Positions 47,506-56,278 of a DNA stretch of 64,000 bases are shown piece after piece. Made by a program: the position numbers and the translations under genes. The notes beneath the pieces were generated by a model. It searched no databases. It saw only the letters and a list, made by a program, of their open reading frames with translations, and had not been told where the DNA came from. Origin of the DNA: Senimuribacter intestinalis (lineage in GTDB: Bacteria > Bacillota > Clostridia > Peptostreptococcales > Anaerovoracaceae); the NCBI GenBank assembly GCA_943192975.1, contig CALPCJ010000012.1:1-64000 (forward strand). Direction: 5' to 3'. The first letter of the stretch is position 1. Each line of letters begins with the position of its first letter.

Positions 47506-48436
47506 TCTAAATCACAAATTAAGTGAACGTACTGCTGCCGTCGGACTGATGGTCGCCGCTCTATTTTGGGGGCTCAGCTATCCTCTTACAAAATATGTAG
47601 AGGCATGCCCTACCTTCTATATCATTTCACTCAGGTTTGGCATCGCCGCGCTGTGTCTTGCCATCGCCTTTCATCGGAAGTTTAAACTGCTGAACAGAGA
47701 TGTCATCAAGTACGCATTCTTGTTGTCTTTTGCCGTATTCCTCATGTTTGCCTTCGGCATCTGGGGCATCAAGTATACGACCTCGGTCAGATCTTCTTTC
47801 TTTACCACTCTGTCGTTCCTGATGATTCCAGTACTGAACCGCGTCCTGTTTAAAATCAGAATTTCTAAGATCATCGTAATCAGTGCTCTGCTCTGTCTTG
47901 TCGGCGTCTTCCTGCTATGCTACGCGCCTGGTATGGGCGGACTCGTCATCAATTCCGGAGATTTACTATGTATTCTAGCTGCTGTAGCCGGCTCGTTTCA
48001 TATCATACTGGTTGAAAAGGTTTCAAAAAATCCGAGAGTCGATTCGTCCCTCTTTACCGTATTCCTCATGGGGTTCATTTCTCTGTGGGGCACGCTCATC
48101 GCAAGTATCACCGGTGATATCCATTATTCCCTGACCGGTAGCAGCCAGCTAATTGCCATTATCCTTATGGGCGTATTCTGCAGCGCTGTTTCCTTCTGCC
48201 TTCAGACCCATCTAGAAGCTTTCGTATCTCCTGACCGGGTCGGGGTCATCTTCGCCTTGGAACCAGCCTCCGGCTGCATTCTATCAGTCATTCTGCTGGG
48301 TGAAACCATGCGGTTCACTGGCTGGCTGGGTGCGCTCATCATCATGGTCAGCATCCTGTATATGGAGTTTGCCGCCAGCAAAGAAGCCAGCAAACAACCG
48401 AAAACTGAAGATTCTAAAAGAAAAGACTCTGCATAA
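47498..48436 (+). CDS. EamA-family (DMT) transporter
   Basis: 312 residues, ten hydrophobic segments in two EamA halves (VGLMVAALFWGLSYPLTKYV; LLCILAAVAGSFHIILVEKV). Second half ends VGVIFALEPASGCILSVILL then GETMRFTGWLGALIIM, the family signature. Starts 8 nt inside the regulator gene, so co-transcribed with it. Probably moves the pathway substrate or a product across the membrane. Confidence 0.88.
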   Translation: MPNLNHKLSERTAAVGLMVAALFWGLSYPLTKYVEACPTFYIISLRFGIAALCLAIAFHRKFKLLNRDVIKYAFLLSFAVFLMFAFGIWGIKYTTSVRSSFFTTLSFLMIPVLNRVLFKIRISKIIVISALLCLVGVFLLCYAPGMGGLVINSGDLLCILAAVAGSFHIILVEKVSKNPRVDSSLFTVFLMGFISLWGTLIASITGDIHYSLTGSSQLIAIILMGVFCSAVSFCLQTHLEAFVSPDRVGVIFALEPASGCILSVILLGETMRFTGWLGALIIMVSILYMEFAASKEASKQPKTEDSKRKDSA

Positions 48437-48452
48437 AGCAGAGCTCTTTTTT
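48427..48452. terminator. Terminator after EamA gene
   Basis: CTCTGC / GCAGAG hairpin around ATAAA, including the EamA stop codon, then CTCTTTTTT. Confidence 0.7.
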
Positions 48453-48465
48453 ACCTTATTTTAAA

Positions 48466-48993
48466 CTATTTTTTAGAATGCTTTTTTCTTGCCTTTGCTT
48501 TGGCTTCTTGCTTTGCTCGCGCCTTGCGCATTCTTTCTTCATCCAATTTTCTGTTGTATTCGTCCGCGTCTTCTCTTCTCTCTTCCTGCGTCCGATCATC
48601 TACATACGCATTCGGATTCATTTTCTTCGCCAATTCCATCACGCCCCAGGCGTCTTCCTCCGTAAACACAAAAGGTCTAATCGCCACATCTTTGGCGATT
48701 TCAAGAAGAATGTTCGGTTTGGCTTTTTTAAAGTTGGGACGGATTGCGGTAATCTGGTCCCATTCCCATCTATTTACTACCTTCCAGGCAAACAGTTTGT
48801 ACCTGATTTCAACGCCTCTTTCCGATACCAAATGAGTTTTTTCAAAAAAGATGGCTAAGGTAAGAATTACTGCCAAAATCATATAGAAGTAATTCTGCTG
48901 TCTAAATGAAAGGTAGAGTATGATAATGCCGCCGATTAATAATATCGTTTTTCTCTTTAAATCCCGTTCTTTTACAATACCCTTATAAGTCAT
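48466..48993 (-). CDS. Membrane protein with YcxB/PH-like middle
   Basis: 175 residues. Two N-terminal membrane helices (TILLIGGIIILYLSFRQQNY, FYMILAVILTLAIFFE), a beta region (RGVEIRYKLFAWKVVNRWEW then DQITAIRPNF) resembling small bacterial PH-like membrane proteins, and a very charged Arg/Lys/Glu helix at the end (about 130-175). Monocistronic. Function unknown. Confidence 0.6.
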   Translation of the reverse strand: MTYKGIVKERDLKRKTILLIGGIIILYLSFRQQNYFYMILAVILTLAIFFEKTHLVSERGVEIRYKLFAWKVVNRWEWDQITAIRPNFKKAKPNILLEIAKDVAIRPFVFTEEDAWGVMELAKKMNPNAYVDDRTQEERREDADEYNRKLDEERMRKARAKQEAKAKARKKHSKK

Positions 48994-49029
48994 AATCTGT
49001 TCATTCCTTTACTTTTCTTTTGCAAAAAG

Positions 49030-49064
49030 CGCATACCCGTAAAACGGGTATGCGTAATTTTTTA
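49030..49064 (-). terminator. Terminator of the NhaC gene
   Basis: Perfect 11-bp stem CGCATACCCGT / ACGGGTATGCG with AAA loop; on the minus strand followed by CTTTTTGC. Confidence 0.75.
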
Positions 49065-49084
49065 TGTTAGATTCACTTGCCGGT

Positions 49085-50617
49085 TTATTTGCCGATTTCT
49101 TTGTAAGTTCCGTCAGCTCTGAGTTCAGCAAGTCTCTTGAGCGCATGTTCGTGCTCTTCAGCAGGTGCCCCAGCCGGTTTGCCAGCCTTCACTTTGCCTC
49201 CAAAGAATCCGGTACGAGAACCATCTGCGAAGATGATGTTGCCCCCCCAAGCTGCTGTAGCCAGGGAGATAATCGGATTCAGGAAGTTGGTGAAACAGTA
49301 CGGCAGATAAGCCATGGTGCTTACGCCCAGCATGGAGGAGTGATATACACCGCAGGAAGACCAAGGTACCAGTGCGGAGAACAGTGTTCCGCCGTCTTCT
49401 GTACATCTGGAAAGAACATTTCTGGAAAGACCCATATCGTCGATCTTTTCTTTGTACATTGCAGGTGGAATGATGAGTCCCAGATACTGGTCACACATAG
49501 TCAGGATACAGAACATTGCGGTAACAATTACTGCAGCCATCAGGTGGAACGGCGTCTTAATCTTCTTAATCATTCCGCCCAGCAGTCTTTCTACAGCGCC
49601 ACATCTGGAGTACATGCCGCCGAAGCCGATGGCAATGAGCGCCATGTTAATAGTCCAGAGCATGGAGTCCATACCGCCTCTGTTCAGCAGTGTGTCAGCC
49701 AGTTCATTGCCAGTTTCAGCAGAGTATCCGTAGTGCACCATTGCAATACATTCCGCAAAGCTTGCACCCTGGAAGATGACTGCAAAGATACAACCTGTCA
49801 ATGACGCAAGCAGTACACCCGGGATGCCTGGCATCTGCAGTATTGCAACCAAGATGATAACTGCAACCGGTAACAGAAGTACCGGGCTCATGTATGCGAA
49901 GTTGTCTTTAATCGCATTAGATAAACCGTCTACCAACTCAGGATCATATGTACCTGCTTTTCCTGTCAGGGACATTACGCAGTAAATAACGAATGCGATT
50001 AGGAACGCAGGGAAAGTCGTTCCGATCATTGCTTTTACATGGTCGAACAGACCGGTCTGAGAAGCTGCCGCAGCCAGGTTTGTGGAATCGGACAGCGGTG
50101 AGAACTTATCTCCGGTACAAGCGCCGGAAAGAACCGCACCAGCAATCATAGCAGGGTTGATACCCATGGTTGCACCGATACTCATAAACGCGATACCCAG
50201 TGTAGCGGATACAGTGTAGGAAGATCCCAGGGATAAACCTACGATCGCGCACAGTACAACAACTGCCGGAAGAAAAACTGCAGGTGTGAAAATCTGCAGA
50301 CCGTAGTATACGATAGCAGGGATTACACCAGCCCATTCAAAGGATCCAACCAAGCATCCTACGAAGAGCAGGATGAGCAGCGCTTCCAAAATCTGGCTGA
50401 TAGAAGCAAAACCTGCCGCCATCATTTCAGATAAAGGTACGTTGCAAAGTTTGCCTACTACGCAGCAGGTAATCGCTGCAAGCAGTACGTAGATGTGCGG
50501 GTCGTTGCCCCACTCAAACAAAAAGTTCGCAAGCATCAAACCTAACAGTACGAGAACCGGTAAAAAGGCCTCGAACACGTTAGGAAGACGTTCGCCAGTT
50601 TTTTTAGTTTCTGTCAT
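49085..50617 (-). CDS. NhaC-family Na+/H+ antiporter
   Basis: 510 residues from ATG 50617 (AGGAGG upstream); longer starts lack one. About 12 membrane segments. Features of the family: SSYTVSATLGIAFMSIGATM, GACTGDKFSPLSDSTNLAAA (conserved charged pair) and LVPWSSCGVYHSSMLGVSTM. Members exchange Na+ for H+, and some transport organic acids. Monocistronic. Confidence 0.9.
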   Translation of the reverse strand: MTETKKTGERLPNVFEAFLPVLVLLGLMLANFLFEWGNDPHIYVLLAAITCCVVGKLCNVPLSEMMAAGFASISQILEALLILLFVGCLVGSFEWAGVIPAIVYYGLQIFTPAVFLPAVVVLCAIVGLSLGSSYTVSATLGIAFMSIGATMGINPAMIAGAVLSGACTGDKFSPLSDSTNLAAAASQTGLFDHVKAMIGTTFPAFLIAFVIYCVMSLTGKAGTYDPELVDGLSNAIKDNFAYMSPVLLLPVAVIILVAILQMPGIPGVLLASLTGCIFAVIFQGASFAECIAMVHYGYSAETGNELADTLLNRGGMDSMLWTINMALIAIGFGGMYSRCGAVERLLGGMIKKIKTPFHLMAAVIVTAMFCILTMCDQYLGLIIPPAMYKEKIDDMGLSRNVLSRCTEDGGTLFSALVPWSSCGVYHSSMLGVSTMAYLPYCFTNFLNPIISLATAAWGGNIIFADGSRTGFFGGKVKAGKPAGAPAEEHEHALKRLAELRADGTYKEIGK

Positions 50618-50903
50618 AACTAAAAACCTCCTAAGTATGATAAGAAATAATTTCACACTTGCATTATACCATGTCTTCCATTTCACACATTAGTTCAAAA
50701 TCTAGTAATTTTCGCAAAATATTTGCAATCATTCAGCCAGCGTAAAAAAATCCATACTATAACGCAATAATTTTTCGCATTATGTAGCAAAATGCCACTA
50801 ATGCTGTCATTATTATACCATACCTGTCGGATAATGCACTGATTACCTTGCTATTTTTATTGACCGAGTTGCCATTTCTGAAAAGTTCATCAATTGGCTA
50901 CTA
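50618..50903 (-). promoter_or_regulatory. Promoter region of NhaC gene
   Basis: AT-rich 286 bases. Minus strand: an extended -10 TGGTATAAT with core at 50663-50668, 46 nt upstream of the start. A second TGGTATAAT lies at 50814-50822. GCAATAATTTTTCGCATTATG (about 50764-50784) is a near-palindrome that could be a regulator site. Confidence 0.5.
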
Positions 50904-52604
50904 TTAGTCAAAGTTATATGCTGTCACAATTGGTTCCCTGTTTAAAACCTTATCATTGAAGTATTCATACAGGCTGATACCCAAGAAGGAACCGCTGATA
51001 TTTGCAATATTCTCAAACCCGTTGCCCTGCAGACAACATGTCGCATAATAGGATCTCTGACTGGAACGGCAGTGCAGATATACCGGCACGTCCTTTGGAA
51101 TTTCGGAAAGTCTGCCGCGCAGCTGCCCCAGCGGAATATTCTTTGCGCACTTGAGATGTCCCCCTTCAAATTCCTCTGGGCTTCTGACATCGATAATGCA
51201 GGCACCGCTTTCCGCCAGAGCGCGAACCTGGCTGACATGCACCTGTTTGATTCTGCCGTTGAGTACATTGAGCGCTACCAGTGCCGCCAGATTCACAACG
51301 TCCTTTGCAGTCGAAAACGATGGCGCGTAGCACAGCTCCAGCTCTTTCAAATCTTCTAGTGTGCCTCCCATAGTAATCATCGTGGCAATCACGTTAATTC
51401 TCTTATCAGTCTCACCGGTTCCAATTGCCTGCGCGCCCAGAATCCTGCCCGTAGGAACTTCGAAAATCAGCTTAAATACCATATAGTTCGCGCCCGGCAT
51501 AATGCCCACTCTATCTGAAGGGAAGATCATCACAGAATCATAGGAGAAACCCTCCTGTTGTGCTGTCTTTTCGTTGAGTCCGGTGCACGCTGCATTAAGT
51601 CCAAACAGCTTGATGCAAGAGGAACCGATAAAGCCTTTGTTGTTTGCAGAAATTCCATAGATGTGATCCGCCGCCGCTCTTGCCTGTCGCTGCGCAGGTC
51701 CTGCCAGCGCAATTCTGCCCGGTTTATGTGTCAGACTGTTAAAAGATTCTATGGCATCTCCAACAGCGTAAATATCCGGGTCGGTGGTCTGATAGTTATG
51801 ATTGACCTTGATGCCTCTGCTCTGCCCGATTTCAAGACCAGCCTTTTCAGCAAGTTCCGTTTCCGGCGCCACACCCACAGCCATAATAACCGCGTCCGCA
51901 TCGATGCTGAAGGCTTTACCGTCCTTTACCGCTGTTACCTTTCCGTCTTCTATAGCTGTAACCGATGACTCCAGATACAAGTTGATTCCGTGGTCATCCA
52001 GTTCCTTATGCAGAATCTGCACCATATCGTAGTCATAAGGCGCCATAATCTGCGCTGTTCCCTCAATGACAGATACCTGCTTTCCAGCTTCCCGTAGGTT
52101 TTCGGCTGTTTCAATTCCGATAAAGCCGCCACCGACAACTGCAACATTGTTTATTCCGGCAGCGTCCAGATAGACCTTTAGTCTACTGATATCCGTCACA
52201 TTTCTGATAGTAAACACATTGCCTGCGTCAATTCCCCTAATACTCTTTGGCATTACAGGCTTCGCGCCCGGAGAAAGCACCAGCTTGTCATAGGAATCCT
52301 CAAATTCCTCACCGGTATTCAAATTCTTTACGTTCACAGTCTTTCTGTCACGGTTTATCGCAGTCACCTCATGTCCTGTATATACATCTATATCATGATT
52401 GTTCTTAAAATCCTCCGGAAACATCATAATCAGGTCTTCATCAGATCCCACAACACCTCCGAGGTAGTATGGAAGTGAGCAATTGGAAAACGAAACATGC
52501 TCCCCCCTTTCATAGATTACAATCTCTGCTTTCGCGTCAATTCTGCGAGCTCTTGCTGCTGCAGATGCACCGCCAGCTACGCCGCCTACCACAACCAGTT
52601 TCAT
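50904..52604 (-). CDS. CoA-disulfide-reductase-like FAD/NAD(P) oxidoreductase with rhodanese domain
   Basis: 566 residues from ATG 52604 (AGGAG, 7 nt spacing). Pyridine-nucleotide disulfide reductase fold: FAD motif VVVGGVAGGASAAARARRI, the single active-site Cys in VSFSNCSLPYYLGG (Cys43 region, as in CoA-disulfide reductases), NAD motif VVGGGFIGIETAENL, and YAVGDAIES. A C-terminal rhodanese module (about 465-560) has the active Cys in VYLHCRSSQRSY. Fits CoADR-Rhd enzymes that reduce CoA disulfide, polysulfide or persulfide using NAD(P)H. Confidence 0.9.
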   Translation of the reverse strand: MKLVVVGGVAGGASAAARARRIDAKAEIVIYERGEHVSFSNCSLPYYLGGVVGSDEDLIMMFPEDFKNNHDIDVYTGHEVTAINRDRKTVNVKNLNTGEEFEDSYDKLVLSPGAKPVMPKSIRGIDAGNVFTIRNVTDISRLKVYLDAAGINNVAVVGGGFIGIETAENLREAGKQVSVIEGTAQIMAPYDYDMVQILHKELDDHGINLYLESSVTAIEDGKVTAVKDGKAFSIDADAVIMAVGVAPETELAEKAGLEIGQSRGIKVNHNYQTTDPDIYAVGDAIESFNSLTHKPGRIALAGPAQRQARAAADHIYGISANNKGFIGSSCIKLFGLNAACTGLNEKTAQQEGFSYDSVMIFPSDRVGIMPGANYMVFKLIFEVPTGRILGAQAIGTGETDKRINVIATMITMGGTLEDLKELELCYAPSFSTAKDVVNLAALVALNVLNGRIKQVHVSQVRALAESGACIIDVRSPEEFEGGHLKCAKNIPLGQLRGRLSEIPKDVPVYLHCRSSQRSYYATCCLQGNGFENIANISGSFLGISLYEYFNDKVLNREPIVTAYNFD

Positions 52605-52715
52605 CAAACTTCTCCTTTCAGATACAAAATTACTTAGTTAAAGCAATTTTATCACTTCAAAATTACCATTTCAATTTATTAATTTGCTAACTATCTTGTC
52701 ATCGAAGCGGATATC

Positions 52716-52744
52716 TTGTTTTTTTTTCGCTTTTCCGCTAAAAT
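52716..52744 (+). promoter_or_regulatory. Candidate promoter of the C_GCAxxG_C_C gene
   Basis: TTGTTT (52716-52721), 17-nt spacer, TAAAAT (52739-52744), 39 nt before the ATG. Confidence 0.5.
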
Positions 52745-52782
52745 AATTTTAACTTACTACATAGTAAAAACTGAGAGGAGTT

Positions 52783-53319
52783 ATGATGATGCAAGACTAT
52801 ACAAAATTACCCCAGGAAGAAAAAGAAGCCCTGATAAAAAAAGCGATGAACGTCGGCATTCAGACGGAAACTGACTACGGCAACTGCATCCAGAGCATGC
52901 TAAACGGTCTTTATTCCGCATTTCCTGACTTTGGAATCACCAAAGATATGCTCAAGGCATGTTTTGGTATTGCTGGAGGCTGCGGTTGCTGTCTGGAAGG
53001 TACCTGCGGCGCACTCAACGCAGCGGCATGGGCAATCAGTATCTGCTACGGGCGACCAATTGATGACCTGGCCGGCGATTATGACGCCTGTCATGTAATG
53101 GTTAGAGAGGTTGCGGATAAGTTCCGTGAAGAATACGGCGGCATCCTCTGCAAAGATGTTATGATTCATACCATGGGCGCTGTTTATGACTGGAAGACGC
53201 CAGAAGGCGATCAGGGGTATATGGATCACAACGGAACATTCCACTGCGCTACTGCTGTCGCGTTCTGTGCGGAGATTATCGCAAGAATGATTGTAGAAGG
53301 AAAACTAAAACATGAGTAA
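52783..53319 (+). CDS. C_GCAxxG_C_C family protein
   Basis: 178 residues; three consecutive-like Met codons at the start, so the exact initiator is uncertain by one or two codons. Cysteines match the family: Cys in YGNCIQSML, GIAGGCGCCLEGTCGALNAA, Cys in ISICYG, CHVMV, ILCKDVM and a final FHCATAVAFCAEI. Predicted redox or metal-cluster protein, often near oxidoreductases. Overlaps the next gene by 8 nt, so they work together. Confidence 0.88.
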   Translation: MMMQDYTKLPQEEKEALIKKAMNVGIQTETDYGNCIQSMLNGLYSAFPDFGITKDMLKACFGIAGGCGCCLEGTCGALNAAAWAISICYGRPIDDLAGDYDACHVMVREVADKFREEYGGILCKDVMIHTMGAVYDWKTPEGDQGYMDHNGTFHCATAVAFCAEIIARMIVEGKLKHE

Positions 53320-53839
53320 AATCCAACGATTCGAAACACATATACCTATCGATGAACTGATGAATCAGTATTTTGATTTTGAGCTGACCCACAGCAAGTG
53401 CCGTCAATGCTCTGGTTATCAGAAAACCTGGTCCTGCCCTGCTTTTGACTTTGAGCCCGCTGATTTCTGGCGGGGCTTTTCATCGCTTCATCTGATTGTC
53501 GACCGCGTCAGCTGCGCATCTGCCGCAACCATAGAAGAAGCACAGAACTGGCTTTTCGCAGAAAAGAGCCGGTTTGATGCGGAAATGCGCGAGCTGGAAA
53601 AAAAATCACCCGGAGGCTATGGGCTAGCTGCACAGGAATGTGTGGCTTGCAAAAAATGCGCCCGTCTTTCCGGTCTTCCCTGCATCCACCCCGAAATCAT
53701 GCGCTACGGCCTTGAGTCTATCGGCATACTGGCAGTTAAACTAGTGGAGGATAAATTTGGTTTTTCCGCACAGTGGTCTGACGGTGTTTCTATTCCCGAC
53801 TACTATCTGCTAGTCGGCGGTGTGATATTAAAAGATTGA
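53312..53839 (+). CDS. DUF2284 metal-binding protein
   Basis: 175 residues. Cys motifs HSKCRQCSGYQKTWSCPAF (about 29-47) and ECVACKKCARLSGLPCIHPE (about 109-128) fit predicted metal-binding DUF2284 proteins; 'TWSCPP'-like region is typical. C-terminal RYGLESIGILAVKLVEDKFG matches too. Probably part of an iron-sulfur or corrinoid-type redox system with its upstream neighbour; exact role unknown. Confidence 0.85.
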   Translation: MSKIQRFETHIPIDELMNQYFDFELTHSKCRQCSGYQKTWSCPAFDFEPADFWRGFSSLHLIVDRVSCASAATIEEAQNWLFAEKSRFDAEMRELEKKSPGGYGLAAQECVACKKCARLSGLPCIHPEIMRYGLESIGILAVKLVEDKFGFSAQWSDGVSIPDYYLLVGGVILKD

Positions 53840-53843
53840 TTAA

Positions 53844-53870
53844 AAAGAGATGCCGCACGGGCATCTCTTT
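53844..53870. terminator. Bidirectional terminator
   Basis: AAAGAGATGCC / GGCATCTCTTT, 11-bp stem and 5-nt loop between convergent genes. Confidence 0.8.
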
Positions 53871-53895
53871 GTTCTCGTCTATTCTGTTTCTATTT

Positions 53896-55368
53896 TTATT
53901 CCTTTTCATCTTCCATGACTGCGATAATCCGGTCAACCGCAGAGACAATACTTTCCTGATCCTGCAGCACGACAGAAGCATAAAGGTTCATTCCATCCAA
54001 ATAGCAGACTTCGCTGCTGGACACTCCGACAATGCTCTGCTTTTCTATATCCCACGATGGCATCCCATCAGTCTGCATTTTAATTAGGTTGCGGATATCG
54101 TCCTGTGACATATTGATTTCCACACAGTCTTCGATAGAGTCAAGAATCGCTGTATATCTGGTCAAAATCGTCGTACTGGAAATCGCTTTTTTCAAAATTC
54201 CCTCCAGCACCTTCTGCTGATTTTTGTTTCTCTGCAAATCCCCGTCGCTAAATGACTTTCGCTCTCTTGCAAATGCCAGTGCTCTTGCGCCGTCCAGATA
54301 GTTGGTGCCTTCGTAAAATTCATAGTAAACCCCCATGCCATGGGTAACAAAGGTATAATCGGACTCTACATCAATGCCGCCGATGGCGTCGACCAAAGAG
54401 GTAACTGTCGTGTAATTGACCTTTACATAATAGTTCATATCAAGTCCGGTCATCTTTTCCACTGCGGCAATGGTTTCCTTGATTCCGTGTACCCCGGTAT
54501 GCGTCAGCTTATCCTTCGCGCCGTCGGCATCCGGCAGCTCCAGGTAGTAATCTCTAGGTATCGATGTCAAAAGCACCTTATGGGTTCTCGGATTCACTGT
54601 AACAATCATATTTACATCGGAGCGTGAAACCACATCAATAGAGCCTTCTGTGTCCAGTCCGCTTACGTAAATATTAAAAGAATCCTTCGTCACGTTGACG
54701 TCTTTTGCGATATTCGTTGTCTCAATCGGCACCTTTACTGTATGCACAATCTTACTGCCTTCCTTAAAACTGCTGTTTTCGCTACACATCGTAGTATAAT
54801 GCGCTTCACTGATAAAAATCAATTCATAAGATCCGTCTAAAACACCCGATGCCAGCGTACTCAAATCTTCAATCATTTCGTAGGTGACATTCGCCTCTTC
54901 CTGTAGCATATTCTTGGCTTCGGAATAGTTAATTTCGTTAGTCAGGAAGGTCTGTACAGCCTTTCCCGTGATGGAAGCTGCCCCATCATAAGTGCTGTCT
55001 GCTTTCGCCAGTACATAGTAAGGTTCGGTCTGCTCCTTTACCGTAGTAACTTTGTCCATAAAATCAATCGTTCCATTTATGTACACAATCCCTGCGCCAT
55101 AAGCCCCGACCAGTGCAATAGAAATAATCAGGGAAATAATTCTTCTGGAATTCTTAAAGCGTTTGAAAAACAGCGCTGGAAAAGTGAGAATCAAAATTAT
55201 GATAATCAGCCCCGCTGCCATGCATACATACTTAATTGCCAGCACGTCCATATAAATAAAAAAACCAAAAAAAGCAATGGTCACTAATATATAAAAAATC
55301 GACCATATCCTGGTAAATACTCTAAACGCGCCTCCGTTCTGTTTCTTCTCGTGTTTATCCTGTCTCAT
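53896..55368 (-). CDS. LytR-CpsA-Psr (LCP) family wall glycopolymer ligase
   Basis: 490 residues. Short cytosolic tail, three membrane helices (FYILVTIAFFGFFIYMDVLA, YVCMAAGLIIIILILTFPAL, IISLIISIALVGAYGAGIVY), and an extracellular LCP domain (about 245-400) with VTVNPRTHKVLLTSIPRDYY, DKLTHTGVHGIKETIAAVEK and FARERKSFSDGDLQRNKNQQ, which holds the conserved Arg residues. LCP enzymes attach teichoic acid or capsule to peptidoglycan. The long region (about 90-240) before the LCP core is beta-rich. The N-terminus is Lys/His-rich. Confidence 0.92.
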   Translation of the reverse strand: MRQDKHEKKQNGGAFRVFTRIWSIFYILVTIAFFGFFIYMDVLAIKYVCMAAGLIIIILILTFPALFFKRFKNSRRIISLIISIALVGAYGAGIVYINGTIDFMDKVTTVKEQTEPYYVLAKADSTYDGAASITGKAVQTFLTNEINYSEAKNMLQEEANVTYEMIEDLSTLASGVLDGSYELIFISEAHYTTMCSENSSFKEGSKIVHTVKVPIETTNIAKDVNVTKDSFNIYVSGLDTEGSIDVVSRSDVNMIVTVNPRTHKVLLTSIPRDYYLELPDADGAKDKLTHTGVHGIKETIAAVEKMTGLDMNYYVKVNYTTVTSLVDAIGGIDVESDYTFVTHGMGVYYEFYEGTNYLDGARALAFARERKSFSDGDLQRNKNQQKVLEGILKKAISSTTILTRYTAILDSIEDCVEINMSQDDIRNLIKMQTDGMPSWDIEKQSIVGVSSSEVCYLDGMNLYASVVLQDQESIVSAVDRIIAVMEDEKE

Positions 55369-55424
55369 CGGTATCCTCTAATATCTCTCAAAATATTGAA
55401 GTTGTCACAGTTTGTAACCATAAT

Positions 55425-55453
55425 ATTTTACTATGTCTGTAGAATTTTGTCGA
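55425..55453 (-). promoter_or_regulatory. Promoter of LCP gene
   Basis: Minus strand TCGACA (55448-55453), 17-nt spacer, TAAAAT (55425-55430), 57 nt before the ATG. Confidence 0.55.
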
Positions 55454-55510
55454 TACCTCTTAAGAATTTTTTAGAATTATAGCTTGTAACTTGATCATTG
55501 CAGAAAAAAG

Positions 55511-55545
55511 AAAAGGAAAGTCTTCTGTAGAGAGACTTTCCTTTT
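55511..55545. terminator. Bidirectional terminator
   Basis: 13-bp perfect stem AAAAGGAAAGTCT / AGACTTTCCTTTT with loop TCTGTAGAG; ends the minus-strand gene at 55599-56069. Confidence 0.8.
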
Positions 55546-55598
55546 CCTTCTAAATATGATGAATTACGTCACCTGCGAATCGCAGACAGCATTTGCTG

Positions 55599-56069
55599 CT
55601 AATTTTCCTTACGTCCTTCAGACGTTTCTTTTTTTCTGAATTTCATGACGGCTATAGCCAGAATTACTGCACTACCAACAAAGGCCAATCCCACACAAAG
55701 CGCATTGCTCAACGACCAGCCACTGGTTTCTGTATCTTCCGGTGTACCTGCCAGAGGAACCGCCTCATCATCAATGCGAATCAATTCCTCTTCCTCTTCT
55801 TTTTCTTCTTCCGCAGCAGTATCCTCTTGTGAGTTTTCCTCTTCTGAAATGTCAGAAGGCGCTGCGCTCTGCATATCATCTGCAGCCTGGCTACCCTGTA
55901 TATCTTGTCCTTCCTCTGTCTGCTCGGGCTCCGAAGGTGTTTCTAGTTCTGCCCCTTCCTCTGAATCAACTGCTGGAGCCACTTCCGACTCATCCGCATA
56001 GACCCATGAAGCTGGAAGCAGCATGAGAAGCGTCATAATCAGACAAATCAGCACTCTTGATTTTTTCAT
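55599..56069 (-). CDS. Secreted acidic protein with C-terminal membrane anchor
   Basis: 156 residues from ATG 56069 (GAGG upstream). Signal peptide (KKSRVLICLIMTLLMLLPASWVYA, ending about residue 25), an unstructured Glu/Asp/Ser-rich stretch (about 26-105), then one membrane helix (NALCVGLAFVGSAVILAIAV) and a basic tail. No sortase motif. Probably a surface-tethered linker protein; function unknown. Confidence 0.65.
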   Translation of the reverse strand: MKKSRVLICLIMTLLMLLPASWVYADESEVAPAVDSEEGAELETPSEPEQTEEGQDIQGSQAADDMQSAAPSDISEEENSQEDTAAEEEKEEEEELIRIDDEAVPLAGTPEDTETSGWSLSNALCVGLAFVGSAVILAIAVMKFRKKETSEGRKEN

Positions 56070-56216
56070 CTGCCCATCCTCTCTTTCATACACTAAATAG
56101 TGTGTGCATTTTTTAAGATTCTTTTGAAATTAGTCTAATAAGTTATATTATACCACACGCTGGTTAGTTTTTTGTTATTTTTTGGTATATAGACTCTTTT
56201 ATAATGATTATAATAG

Positions 56217-56242
56217 AAGACCTGCGACTACTCGCAGGTCTT
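56217..56242. terminator. tuf terminator
   Basis: 11-bp stem AAGACCTGCGA / TCGCAGGTCTT with CTAC loop, 37 nt after the tuf stop (minus strand). The T-run after it is weak. Confidence 0.65.
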
Positions 56243-56278
56243 AGCTACTTATTTATTCAAATTGACTCAATATCGTAA

